NCBI GenBank assembly: GCA_026724425.1
Contig: JAIUCV010000230.1
Span: 806,001 to 870,000, forward strand
Length of the DNA stretch: 64,000 nucleotides
Direction of reading: 5' to 3'
DNA from: Erythrophleum ivorense
Lineage: Eukaryota > Streptophyta > Magnoliopsida > Fabales > Fabaceae
Both the position numbers and the translations under genes were made by a program. The stretch's first letter is position 1. Each line of letters opens with the position of its first letter. Below are positions 13,315 to 28,300 of this stretch, piece by piece. The notes below the pieces were generated by a model. The model was not told the DNA's origin. It saw nothing but the letters and a program-made list of their open reading frames with translations, and made no database searches.

Positions 13315-16300
13315 GTAAGGACTAAGGAGAGTCTTGTTTTGTCTTTGGTGTTTTTGTGATTAATTCTTTTGTCACTCTTGTTACATGACCATTATGTCGA
13401 TATCCCAATCGCTTTTTGTGTATGTTTTCCCCATTTTACAACAATAACATTTGCTTCTCTCATTGTATCTTTTCAGAATGAATAGATTAAGGCAAAGAGA
13501 AAGTTGCAAGAAGAGGAAGATCTCGTCGAACTGCTAAAGCTGGAATTTGAGGATAGAAGACAAAGTGCCATGAGACAAGTTCAAGAGATGGGACTAGAGT
13601 TCGCCAATGCCCTTAATGCTGCTGCAGCTGCTGAGGTAATTGTTGGCGTTTCTGTTATTTATTGAATATGTTCCTTTTGGATCATATCTGTACTTTCTTA
13701 TTCTGAGTTTGTTCAAAACATATATATATATATTTTGGACTTCTAATACTGCTTTATAAAGAGACTCTAATTTTATGCTTCTTTCACAGTGGAACTAGTT
13801 CCTTGGGTGCTTGTAATTTGTGAAGAAATATGGATAATCATGTATTGATAATTATATCTTTCGTTTTTCCATTTAAGTTGACTGTGATACTTCAACTGCA
13901 TCACTCCCTTATAGTTATGTTGAGCTATGGCTAACTTTACAGAGTGAATGTGCTAAACTGAGGAGAATGCTGGAAGAAGAGCGAAAACTTGTCCAAAGGC
14001 TTAAGCAAGAGAAAGAAGATGAGGCACAAACGGCCAAGAGAAAAATTGAAAAGATAAGTCAACGATTAGCTGAGGCTCGAAAAGATGTTGAGTATGCTAC
14101 AACTAGAGCTGATGTTGCTGAGGTTCTGGCTAGTCTTGGCTTTTCCCCCCTTAATTTTATAATATTTATCTATCATATTTTGGACAAATTTACAACGAAT
14201 TGTGATCAACGTGATAAGCAAAATGCAGGATTCTTGTCTTGTGATTTTAAAATTGTGACAATATTAATACTAACGAGGCTGCATGGTGAGAGATTTTATT
14301 TGCGCACCACTCCTAAATTTAAGATTTCCAAAATTAATATTACTTTATAGTTTATATCAGTCATTTGAATTTTACCCACAACTAATCTCCTCTCCAAATG
14401 ATTCTATGTATTTATGTGGAGCAATTATAATAATATATTATGTGTACTTAGAGAATTATTTGGATAGATTGAAGTACTCAAGTGGGTATTAATTGATAAC
14501 TTTTATGTTTATAAGAATGAATGGATTAAGGTGAAGAGAGAATTGCAAGAAGAGCAAGAGCTTGTGCAATTGCTAAAGCCGGAAAGTGAGGAGACAAGAC
14601 AAGGTGCAATGAGACAAGTTGAAGAGAAGGAACTAGAGTTAGCCAATGCCCTTAATGCCGCTGCAATTGCTGAGGTATTTGTAGGTGCTTCTGTTGTTTT
14701 TTTCTTTTTATATATTTCTTATAGTTTGTTTCCTCAAAAAATGTATCTTATTCTAGATAAACTTTTTTAAAGAAAGTTATTTTAATTAGTATTTGCATAA
14801 ACTTTATAATAAAGAAGCAGTAAGTGTTTGACCAAATTATCTTGTAAGTGCTTTTATCAGTGATTAATATTTGGTCAATTATTTAAAAAGGTACTTTTTA
14901 CTGTGAAATCTCTAAAAAAGATACACTTAAAAGAAGTATATGGTTGGATTTTACCTGTACGTTTATATCTTGATTTTGTTCAAAAGATCTTTTTTTTTTT
15001 CCTGTTTCTAATATTGCTCTATAAGGCAACTCTAATTTTATGCTTCTCTTAGAGTGGAAAATTTGATCCTTCTATAAATTAAAAGCAAATTTATGCATTG
15101 ATCAAACACATAACAAAAAAAGAACATATATTTTTATTTCTGTTTCATAGTTGGGCCAAACACGCTATCATTATGTGGCTTGTGTGTTTATAAAGAGTTT
15201 TGAAAATAATTTGAATTTTAAGTCGGTTTTCTTTATATTGAAAACCACAAATTTAGATTTAACAAAGTTTATAAACAGATGAAAGTAATGTTTCTCTAAT
15301 ATTAGTTCCTTTGGTGCTTGTAATTTGTCAATAGATATGGATGCTTATTTATTGATGATTGAGTTTTTGTCTTTCCATTTGAGTTGAATGTGACACTTTA
15401 ACTGTATCACTCCCTTATTGTTATGTTGAAGCCATAGCTAATTTTGCAGAGTGAATGTGATAAACTGAGGAGAATGCTGGAAGAAGAGCGAAAACTTGTC
15501 CAAAGGCTTAAACTTGAGAAAGATGATGAGGCACAACTGGCCAAGAGACAAATTGAAGAGATAGGTCAAGAATTAGCTGATGCTCGAAAAAATGTTGAGT
15601 ATGCTACAACTAGAGCTGATGTTGCTGAGGTACTAGCTGTGTTGGTATTTTTTCATTCATTGTATAATACTTATCTATCCTTTTTCAGACAAATTAACAA
15701 GATGAACTAATTTGCTAGGAATTGTGATCAATGTGAAGAGCAAAATACAGGATTCTTCTTTGTGATTTTAAAACTATGACTATATTTTTACAAACAAGGC
15801 TGAATGGTAAGGAGTTTTTGGTTTGTGCATGATAGTGATATGGTAAGAATGATGATCTGCTTCAATTGAAAGGAATTTTGTAGAATGGAAAGCCAAAGAC
15901 ATGTGACTGGGTTTGTTAGGTTAAGGTGTGAGCTTGCATAAGGTTGTTATGGAGGTCACCTTTCTGTTGCTGTATTATTTTCCTATGAGAAGGGGGCTGT
16001 AGTCATTAAGGAGGAATGGGAATATTCTTGATGATTTGGGTGTAAAAACCAGTGGAGTTCCTTCCTGACTCAGGAAGAATAGCGTTCTCTTTTAGTTTCA
16101 TTTTTCTCTCTATCACCCTTCTGTTTTTAATACATTTACTATAAAGAAGTTGTTTTATACTTTTTCTTTTCCATGTTCTTTCCTTCTTTGTGTTTGGTTT
16201 GTGCCTCTTTGATAGGTTAGATCCTAACAATTGGTGCTTTCAATAATTGTCTTGATAAAATGAATGAAGATCTGGTAGCCATCAAGGATAAGTTCATTCA

Positions 16301-19300
16301 GATGAGGGCCAGTATGGACTTGGATAGAGTGGAGGATGCAAAGCATCAAGGCAATGTTACTGAAATTATTCTGCTGCAAGGTGATGCCATTGTTGGTACT
16401 CATGAGTTACAAATTTGGCAGCAGCAGGGTGACTAGAATAAAAAACAGAATTCTTGTCCAGAGGTGCTGAAATTGCATGGCTCAGCAGTTATTGGGATTG
16501 TTACAGATTGCTTGAGTTCCATGTCAGAGTTTGCAAAAAGTTACTGAAATTTGCTTGGAACAGCAATTGTTGATGTCTTTGCAACTTTCAATCCTTTTTT
16601 TTTTTTTTAATTTGGGAAGAATTCAACTTTCATCTCTGAATCAGGCTATATTTGGATAGAAGACACATTACTGTCAATTTCTGCAGATGGCTTTATTGTG
16701 GGAGCAAAACTGATGGCAGTGTCCATGACTTATAATCAGTATTTCATTGCTGCAGAACTTGTACATATGCTTGCTGATAAAATATTGATGAGGCCATTTA
16801 TTTTTGCTTTTGATCCTGGAGGAATTGACTACTCTGATGATGAGGTGTATGCCATTCTGAGGTGGCATCAGTTTGTTGCAGGACATCCAAAGTTTAGCTT
16901 GAGAAAAGATGAAAAGGGACTATGTATAAGACAATAGAAAGAAAGGCGGGAATAGAGAGCAGAGAGGGAGAACAGAGAAGAGACTAATAGGGGGGAAAAA
17001 TGAGAGGGAGATGCACAAGCTTCCACTGAAAATACAGGCAAAAGAAAAAAAGAAAGAAGAAACAGAATAGGGGGAGAGAGGGTCCTGAACAGAAAAACAA
17101 GGGCTGCCTGGTGAAAGAAGAAGAAGAGGAAGAAGGAGAAGAAGAAGAAGAAGGTTATGTCATGTGTTTCTTTTAATTTTGTTGAGTATCTAGCTCAACC
17201 TTGAGGACAAGGTTCTTTCTCTTTTTTTAGCCAATGGGCAAGGTTGATATGTATGGGGAATAATGATAGGAATATGGTGGGAATGATGATCAGCTTGCAC
17301 AGGAAGAAAATATGAATGTAATCAGGACTATGTGTTGGTTAGGTCAAGGTGTGGGCTGGCATAAGGTTGTAATCAAGGGTGCCTTTCTGTTACTGTGTTA
17401 ACTTCCTATAAGAAGGGGACTGCAGATATTAGGGAGGGATGGAGAAGCATATTGTTCATGATTTGGGTGTAAAATCAGTGGAGTTGCTTCCAGTCTCAAT
17501 GAGCATTAGCTTTCTGTTTTAGTTTCATTTTTCTCTCTATCACCTTCTGTTTTCATTATATTTACTACATGGAAGTTGTTTTATACCTCTTTCCCTGTTT
17601 TTTTTTTTTTAATTTCTTGCATTTGGTTTGTGCTTCTTTGATAGGCTAGATCCTAGCAGTGTTTTATAGCTGTCATTCGAATTTTACCCATAACTAACTC
17701 TCCTCTCCAAATGATTCTATTTATTGATGAGGAGCAATTATAATAATATACTATGTGTACTTAAAGAATTGTTTAGGATGTATTGAAGCACTTAAGATGG
17801 CTATTGGTTGGTAACTTCTATGTTTAGAATGAATGGATTAAGGCAAAGAGAGAGTTGCAAGAAGGGAGAGAGTTTGTGCAATTGCTAAAGCCGGAATGTG
17901 ATGAGACAAGACAAAGTGCTGTGAGACAAGTTGAAGAGAAAGAACTAGAGTTGGTCAATGCCCTTAATGCTTGTGCAATTGCAGAGGTATTTCTTGGTGT
18001 TTCTATTATTTTATTTATATATTCCTTTTAGTTTGTCTCCCTCATTTAGTAATGTATGCTATCTTATTCTACATAAATTTTTAGAAGAATTTTTTTTTTA
18101 CTGATATTTCCAAAAACTCTAATAAAGAAGCATTTGGCCAAATCATCTTATAAATGCTTTTATCAATGATTAATATTTGTTCAATTATTTGTTTTTTTTA
18201 ATCTTTTTAAATCTTCAAAACCCATTAGAAAAGAAGGATAATCTAGGAGAAATAACTGAAGCAGATATACATAAAACAAGTATATGGTTGGACTATATCT
18301 GTACTTTTTTATCCTTGATTTTGTTTAATGGAAAATTATGTTATTTTTTTCCTGCTTTCCAATATTGCTTTGTAAGAAAACTCTTAACTTATGCTTCTCT
18401 CACGTGGTGGAAAATTTGGTGCTTTCATAATTTTAAAGCAAAAGTATGCCTTGATCAAATACAAAGAAAAATTAAAGGAAAATAACATTTTTTTTCTTTT
18501 CTTTCCTTGTTAGGTCAAACACGCTATAATTATATGGCTAGTGATTTTATAGAGTGGGCTACATTTGAAAATAATGTGATGTTTATATTGTTTTTTTTTT
18601 TTTTAAAACTACAAATTTTGATTCAACAAAATTTATAAAAATATGAAAGTAATATTACTCTAATGTTAGTTGCTTTGGTGTTTGTAATTTGTGAAGAAAT
18701 ATGGATAATTATCTATTTATAATTTGAGTGGAATGTGATACTTTAACTGTATGACTCTCTTATCATTATGTTGAAGCCATAGCTAATTTTACAGCGTGAA
18801 TGTGCTAAACTGAAGAGAATGCTGGAAGAAGAACAAAAACTTGTCCAAAGGCTTAAACTTGAGAAAGATGATGAGGCGCAACTAGCCAAGGTACAAATTG
18901 AAGAGATAAGTCAAGAATTAGCCAATACTCGTAGAGATGCCGAATTAGCTCGAAAAGATGTTGATGTTGCTGAGGTAATAACTGTGTTGGTATTTTTTTC
19001 CTCTTAATTTTATGATATTTATCTATCATGTTTAGACAAATTAACAATATGAGCTAATTATGTGGAATTGTGATCAACGTGATACAAAAATATAGGATTC
19101 TTTTTGGTAATTTTAAAATTGTGACAATATTATTACTAAAGAGGCTGAAAGATAAGAAATTTATAGTTTGTGCACAGCTCCTTAATCTAAAATTTCCAAA
19201 ATTAATATTACATTTTATCTGTCATTTGAATTTGACCTGTAACTAAATTCCCTTTGCAGATGATTATATATATTGACGTGGAGCAATTATAATAAAATAT

Positions 19301-22300
19301 TATGTGTATTTCAATAATTGTTTAGGATTGGTTCAAGCACTTAAGTGGGTATTTATTGGTAACTTTTGTATTTAGAATGAATGGATTAAGGTGAAGAGAG
19401 AGTTGAAGGAAAAGGTAGAGCTTGTCAAATTGCTAGAGTTGGAATGTCAGGAGATAAGACAAAGTGCCATGAGACAAGATGAAGAGAAGGGACTGGAGTT
19501 AGCCTATGCCCTTAATGCTTCTGCAATTGCTCAGGTATTTGTTGGTGCTTCTTTTATTTCATTTATATATTCCTTTTAATTTGTCTCCATCCTTTGAAAA
19601 GTGTATCTTATTCTAGATAAATGTTTTAGAGAAAATTTTTTAAATGTATTTGCAAAAACTCTATAATAAAGAAGCAGCTAGTGTTAGTGTTTGGCCAAAT
19701 TATCTTATAAGCGTTTTTAACAATGATTCATACTTGGTTAATTGTTTTAAAAAGTACTTCTTACTGTTAAATCACCTGAAAAGACATACTAAAAGAAGTA
19801 TGTGGTTGGATTATATTTGTACTTTTTTATTTTGATTTTATTCAAAAGATTTTTTCCCCCGATATTGGTTTATTGGAAAATTTAAATTTTATGCTTTGCT
19901 TCCACTGTGGTAGATTTGCATTGCATTTGATTTACTGCATTGTAAACATATTTCTTTTACATAGTTTATGCAATGTTTATTATACCCTTGTAATTATTAT
20001 TCCATCTATCAAATGACTATTTTAATTATCAATTAACCTTTTTAAAAGTAAGGGTAAAAGTTATTTCTTATCCTACCTATCTACTTTTTACATTCCTTTC
20101 CTATTTATATCATCCAACCAAGTATACCCTTGATCGTTCTATGATTTAAAATCAAATTTATGGCTTGTTCAAAACACTTAAAACTTAAAAGAAAAATAAA
20201 CATTATTTATGTGGCTAGTGATTTTATAAAGAGTGAGGCTGCATTTGAAAATAATGTGATATTTATGTTTTTTTTTAATATTAAAATCTACAACTTTAGG
20301 TTTAGCAAAATTTATGAGAAGATAAAAGTAATATTAGTCTAATATTAGATGCTTTGGTGGCTGTAATTTGTGAAGAAATGGGCATAATTATTTATTTATA
20401 ATTGTGTTCTTTTGTTTTTCCATTTGAGTTGAATGTGACACTTTAACTGTATGACTCCATTACTGTTATGTTGAAGCTTTAGCTAATTTTACAGAGTGAA
20501 TGTGCTAAATTGAAAAGAATGCTGGAAGAAGAACAAAAACTTGTTGAAAGCCTTAAACTTGAGAAAGAAGATGAAGCACAACTGGCTGAGAGACAAATTG
20601 AAGAGATAGGTCAAGAATTAGCCCATGCCCGAAAAGGTGTTAAGTTAGCTCAAAAAGATGCTGAGTTAGCTCGAGAAGATGCTGACAGTGCTACGGTACT
20701 AACTGTGTTGGTTATTTTTTTTCCCCTAAATTTTATAATATTTATGTATCATATTTTGGACAAATTAACAGTATGAACTAATTTATGTGGAATTGTGATC
20801 AATGTGATAACAAAATATGGGATAATTTTTTGAAAATTTAAAATTGTGACAATATTATTACTAAAAAGGCTGAATGATAGGAAATTTTTTGTTTGTGCAC
20901 AGCTCCTTAATCTAAGATTTCCAAAATTAATATTACATTTTATTTGTCATTTGAATTTTATCTGTAACTAAATCCCCTCTGCAAATGATTATATATATTG
21001 ATATGGAGAAATTATAATAAAATATTATGTCTACTTAAAGAATTGTTTAAGATGGGTTGAAGCACTTAAATGGCTCTTAATTGGTAACTTTTATATTTAG
21101 AACGAATGGATTAAGGTGAATAAAGAGTTGAAAGAAAAGGAAGGGCTTGTCAAACTGCTAGAGTTGGAACGTGAGGAGGTAAGTCAAGAACTGGCCAATA
21201 CTCGAAAAGATGCTGAGTATGCTCGAGAAGATGCTGAAAGTGCTGAGGTACAAACTGTGCTGGTATTTTTTTCCCCTTAATTTTATAACATTTGTCTATC
21301 ATATTTTGGACAAATTAACAATATGAACTAATTTATGTGGAATTGTGATTAATGAGATAACAAAATACAAGATAGTTTTTTGAAATTTTAAAATTGTGAC
21401 AATATTATTACTAAAAGGGCCAAATGATAAGAAATTTTTAGTTTGTGCATAGCTCCTTAATCTAAGATTTCCAAAATTACTATTGCATTTTATCTATCAC
21501 TTGAATTTTACCTGTTACTAAATCCCTTCTCCAAATGATTATATATATTGATGTGAGAGCGATGAATTGTTTAGGATGGGTTGAAGCACTTAAACGACTA
21601 GTAATTGGTAACTTTTGTATTTAGAATGAATGGATTAAGGTCAAGAGAGAGTTGAAGGAAAAGGAAGAGCTTGTCAAATTGCTAGAGTTGGAATATGAGG
21701 AGATAAGACAAAGTGCCATGAGACAAGTTGAAGAGCAGGGACTGGAGTTGGCCAATGCCCTTAATGCTTCTGCATTTGCTGAGGTACTTGTTGGTGCTTC
21801 TTTTATTTTATTTATATATTCCTTTTAATCTGTCTCCATCCTTTAAAAATGTATCTTTTCAAGATAAGAGAATTGTTTAATAAGTACTTGCAATAACGCT
21901 ATAATAAAGAAGCTGTTATAGTTAGTGGTTGACCAAATTATAAGTATTTTTAACGATGGTTAATTGTTGTAAAAGGTACTTTTTATTGCTAAATCACTAA
22001 AAAAGACATATTTAATGCTAAAAGATGTATATGGTTGGATTATATATGTACTTTTTTAAAAAATATTTTATTCAAAAGAATATTTTTTTTTTTCCGTTTC
22101 TGATACTGGTTTATCAGAAAATTGAAATTTTGTGCTTCGCTCCCATAGTGGTAAATTTGATCCTTCTATAATTTAAAAGCAAATATATGCCTTGATAAAA
22201 TAGTTAAAAATTAAAAGAAAAATAAAGATTTGTTTTTTCTTGTCTTTAGTAGTCTGGCCAAACATGCCATAATTATGTGGCTAGTGATTTTATAAAGAGA

Positions 22301-25300
22301 TGCTACATTGTAAAATAATGTGATATTTATGTTTTTTTTTTAATATTAAAATCTAGGATTCTTCAAGTGTATGACTCCATTATCATTATGTTGAAGCTTT
22401 AGCTAATTTTACAGAGTGAATGTGCTAAATTGAAAAGAATGCTGGAAGAAGAGCAAAACCTTGTTGAAAGCCTTAAACTTGAGAAAGATGATGACGCACA
22501 ACTAGCTGAGAGACAAATTGAAGAGATAGGTCAAGAATTAGCCCATGCTCAAAAGGATGCTAAGTTAGCTCGAAAAGATGCTGAGTTAGCTCGAGAAGAT
22601 GCTGACAGTGCTATGGTACTAACTGAGTTAGTTGTTTTCTTCCCTTAATTTTATAATATTTATCTATCATATTTTAAACAGATTAACAATATGAACTAAC
22701 GTATGTGGAATTATGATCAATGTGATAACAAAATGCAGGATAAGGTATTGAAAATTTAAAATTGTGACCATGTTATTACTAAAAAGGCTGAATGATGAGA
22801 AATTTTTATTGTGCATAGCTCCTAGAAGAGAATATAGAAGATGAAGGATGATGAATGTTCTCAGTGCTTGTTATTGAGAGGAGCCAATTTTACTAAAATA
22901 TAAAGCAAAATTTGTTACTAAAGAAAGCAATAATAAAATGCCAAGTGTCCCATTTCTATAACAAAGAATCTTCTAAAAGTTTGTAAAGACTAAACAGCTA
23001 CAAAATACATATATCTACAGTATTCAAATATGCAGAATTTAATTCACTATAACCAACGTCACATTAGGAGTAATAAAGTCTTAACACCTCTCGGCAAACA
23101 AGAAGGTGACTTATGCATTCCAAATTTACCAAGAAGTAACCAAAAACGTGTATGAGAAAGTGCCTTGATGATGCAATTGGCTATTTGCTCGGAGGAGGAA
23201 GGAACATAACGAACTGACATAAGCAAAGTGGACATCTATTTCAATGTGTTTAGTTCTAGCATAAAACATTGGATTAAAGGCTAAAGCATTGGCACTAACA
23301 TTATCACACCACACTACAGGAACTTGTTTATCTGAGAATCCAATCTTAGTGAGCAAGGACTGTATCCAAGCCACTTCACTTGCTAAATTTGTTAATACTC
23401 AATACTCAGATTCAGTGCTTTAGCTGCCACTACCTTTTGCTTCTTGGAGGACCAAGCAACAAGTGTATCACCTAAAAATACATAGTAACCAGCAGTTGAA
23501 CGTTTTGTCATCAGGTGAAGCTGCCTAATCTGCATATGAAAATCCTATAATACACAACTCTTATCAGGGTTTTATATGTATTCCAAGACATACAGTGCCT
23601 TTGAGATATCTTAGAACCCTCTTCATAGCTTGCCAATGAGATGTGGTTGGTGCTCTAAGAAATTGATTGAGTTTGTTGACAGAGAAGGCAATATTTGGTT
23701 TATTATTTGTTAAATACTCTTAAAAATATAATTTACGATAAAACTTTATAACGTTGATTGATTTATGTAGTCGATCTCACTTAGTGGGAAAAAGTTTGTT
23801 GTTATTGTTGTTGTAGAGCTTCCACTGCTTTCTGTAAAGATCTACAATCTGGTAACAGCTCTCCATCAAAAGCTGAAATTGATTTGCCAATCATCATTGG
23901 TGGAGGACATAGGGCAGCATCTAGCATATTGAATTTCCTTAAAACATCTGGAGTATATTTGCCTTGATTAAGATATAAACCAGACTGATCTTTGAATACT
24001 TCAAAACCTAGGAAATAATGTAAAGCACTTAGATCCTTGAGGAAGACAATAGATTTAGCTATCAAACAAAGTCTTGCAATAATTGAGGATTATCTCCAGT
24101 CACTAAAATATCATCAACATAAATTAGGATGATTAAAACATTAATTTGAGTTCTAAGAATAAACAGTGAACTATCTTCCTTAGTGTTTTGAAAGCCTTAA
24201 CTAGTCAATGTTGATCTTAATATATCAAGTCAAGCTCTTGGGTCTTGTATAAGACCACAGAGAGCCTTTGATAGTTTGCAACCATGAGAGGGTTTGTTTG
24301 GATCCACAAAGCCTTCTGGTTGACTCATGAAAATTGTTTCTTGAAGATGACCATTCAAGAAGGTTTTGTTGATATCCAATTGCCCTAGTTCCCACCTTAA
24401 AGAGACTTCTATTGTAAGAATTAGCTTGATTGTTGAAGCTTTCACAATAGGACAGGATGCAAAGAGAAGTTTTATGGAAGGCTTTGGAGAAAAAAAAGAG
24501 TTCCTATTTCTTATATTCGAGCAATTCAAAATATGTATGATAGGATTACAACTAATGTAAGAACAAAAGGTGGGCTCATAGAAGATTTTCTAATTACTGT
24601 TAGTTTGCACTAGGAGTCAACTTTGAGTTCTTATGTTTTTATTGTAGTCTTGGATGTGCTTATTGAATATATTCAAGAGTCGTTGTCACAATGTATGTTT
24701 TTTGCTAATGATATAGTCTTAATTGAAAAATTGAGAGAAAATGAATGAGAAGTTAGAAATGTGGAGATTAGCTTTAGAAGTACATAGATTTCATTTAAAT
24801 GGAAGTCAAAAGGAATATATGGAATGTAAATTTAGTGGGAGATGCATTAATTTTGGTGTAGAAGTGAAAATTAGAGAATATACTATACCACAAATCACAT
24901 GGTTTAAGTATCTTAGGTTTATTATATAACATGAGGGGGGAAAATAGAGGAAGATGTAGAACATAGGATTTAAATAGGATAGATGCAGTGGAAGGGTGCT
25001 TTATATATTATTTGTAATAGAAAAGTACTACTTAAGTATAAGGGTAAATTCTATTACACAGTTATAAGATTTGTAATGTTGTATGAGATTGAGTGTTAGT
25101 TAATAAAAAGCTAACAAGAGAATAAGTTTAATGTTGTAGAGATGAAAATGTTGCATTAGATGAGTGGATATACTAGACAATATAGAACTAGAAATGAATG
25201 CATTAGAGAGAAAGTGGATGTTGCACCTATTATGAAAAAGATTGTAGAATCACACATTAGATGATTTGGGCATGTGTGGAGATGTCCTATAGAAACCTTA

Positions 25301-28300
25301 GTAAAGAGAATATATCAGATGGAGAGTAGTCTAATAGTTAAAGGTAGAAGGAGATAAAAAAAAACTAAAAGAGAAACTATTAAGAAAGATTTAGAGTTAA
25401 ATAGTTTGTCTACAAAATATGATTTATGATAGGATTTTATAGTATCAATTGATCCATATAGTTGACTCCATCTAGTTGGGAAGGGCTTGTTATTGTTGAA
25501 GCTTTCACAAAAAGACTAAAAGTTTCTCCAAAATCCACACTAGGGTCTTGTTGAAACCCTTTAGCCACCAATCTTATATGCATTTGCACAGATCCATCAG
25601 CGTTGTATTTAACCTTGAAAATCCATTAATAATCAACTACATTAGACTCCCTGTATAAGGAAAAAGTGTCCACATTCTATTTTTAGTAAGAGCCTCAAAT
25701 TTTGCTTCCATAGCTTATTTCCAGTGAGGAATGCTCAAAGCATCTGTTGTTTCCTTATACTGCCTCAAGACTTAACTCAGCTTGTGTAATCCCAATAAAA
25801 GGATATTTGGGTTTAAAAATCCCCTTTTTGCTCCCTGTCACCATTTGGTGACTTTGAATTACTGGTTGCTCTAGAATTTCTTCTCCCATTTCTATTCTTC
25901 TTGTAGCATCATCACTAACAGCTGTGGCAGGAAGTATCCTTGAAGTAGAAGTGTCAGTATCATGAAGTTAAAAATTACGAGTTTGAATCTGAGTTTGAAG
26001 TACTCAACAAAATGTCAACTGTAGGATTCATATTTCCAGTGGTAGCAGACGCATCAGAATTCACTGCTACACTTGAATCATGGAACTGTTGAAAAATTAA
26101 AGGAGCTTGACATTCTGAATTGTTGACAGATTGAGAAGGTTGCTTAGTATTAAAAAAACCGCTTTCAAAGGGGAATTCCTTCTTATTAAAAATTACATGT
26201 CTTGAAATATACATTTTTCCTATTGAGCTCAGATACTTATACCCTTTATGAGAGATGCTGTGCCCGAGAAAAACAGATTTTAGTGTATGATACTGCATCT
26301 TCTGTTGATTACAAGGTTATAGACAAGAATAGCATGCACACCCAAAAGATTTAAGGCTTTTGTAGTCAGGTAGACTGTTAAACAATCTGAAGTATGGTGA
26401 ACCACCTTCCAGAGTAGGGGTTGGCAACCTATTGATGAGAAATACAGCAGTTTGAAATGCTTCCCACTAGTAACAGTGGCATTTTAGCCTGAGCAAGAAG
26501 GGTTGGACCAACTTCAACTACGTGCCTATGTTTATGTTTAACTTTACCATTCTGAACTAAAGTATAAAGACATGAATGTTTAGAAAGGATGCCTGACTCT
26601 TAAATGACCTTGGTAAAACTTCTAAACTCTCCCCCCTAATCACTCGGCAAAATTTTTATATTTCATTCAAATTGATTTTCAACTAGATTCTTGAACTGAC
26701 GTACATTTAGAGCTTCTCCCTTCTATCTACGAGGATAAATCCATGTGTAGTATCTACTAAAATCATCAAGAAAATGTATGTAGTATTTGAAACCAGATGA
26801 ATATGCAATGGAAGAAGGTCCCCATAGGTTTGTATGAACCAATTCTAGGGGAAACTTGGCTTGTGAGGTAGACAATTGAAAGGGAAGTAAATGAGATTTA
26901 TCATACTGGCATGCTTCACGAAACATAGATTTTTCATTTTGATTCAACTTGACATTACATTGGTTCAAAATTTGAGACAAAATTTTATTAGAAGGATGGC
27001 TTAATCTCTTGTGCCAATCCTCTTTTATGGTAACTAAAGCTATGGCACTATTACTGAGATTAACTAAATGAGCGATACTTTGTCTGGGTGTGTCCACTCT
27101 GTATAATCCTTCCTCTATCTTCCTTTGCATCAACATGTCCCCTGTTGCTTTGTCCTTCATAGAACATCCAAGAGAGTCAAATTCAATGTAGACATTGTTA
27201 CCAGTACTGGATTTAAAGACACTTAAGAGGTTTTTGGCAATACTTGGCACAAGAAAAACATCTTCATAAGAGACTGATTTTTGGATGGGAAAACAGTAGA
27301 ACCAATTCTTAATCTCAAGCTTTTCCCCATTTCCAACAATTAAATTTGCCTTACCAGAATTGGATTCCCAATGTGATTGTTGTTGTTGGTCACGTGATTA
27401 TTATTGGAGTGCACGTGATCCTTAGCATTTCTGTTAAGAGTATTTTTGGGCTTGTTTGAAATTGTTTTTGTTTTAATGTTTTCAAAACATATGTTTTTAA
27501 GAACAAATTTTTGAGAATGAAAAAATTAAAAAATCTGATTGAATCATTATTTTGAAAAGTAATTGTTTTCTGTTTTTTACCTGAATCTGTAGAACAAAAA
27601 TTACAGAACACTTAAAAAGTGTTCTGAGTTTTTTGTTTTTGAAAACAAAATTTTGTTTTTTGGTTTTACAAAACACTTCATTAAAAACACATTATCAAAC
27701 AGGTTTTTTTGTTTTTTTGTTCTTGAAAACAAAAAAATTGTTCTACATAATTAAATCAAACAGGGCCTTTATTGTCAACTTTCTTCTTATCTAATATGTC
27801 ATTGACTTAAAGGGATTCTTGTCTTGTTGTAACTGTTACTAAGTTTGTGGGATTAGATGTGATTATATCAATTACATCTTCCCTAGTTATATGTGATCAT
27901 GATTGGTGAAGGAATAAGACAATTATTTTCTCTTCTACTCTGTTTTTCATGCTTTCGCTGGTTCACCTCATGGTATCAGCACACCATGTCTGAAACCTTG
28001 ACAATCTACTTTGGCAGATACTCTACCCTGACTAATGAGATGCACGATAGGTCCAACTCTTCCATCATGGCACTGACACACACACACACAGGACTAGGAC
28101 AGATGATGTAAACCATCTCTTTCCTGGGCTTTGGCACTTGAGTCGTCCATGGGTCCTCTTTAAATGTGGTTAATGAAGCGGGTCTTGTGATGATAACAGG
28201 CCACAAGCTAAAGACAACAATTGCTTAACATGGTGGTCCAGTGTGATGATGTATGTGAAAGGAAAAAGGAAGGCCAGGTATCTCACTAGTGAAACTCCTT

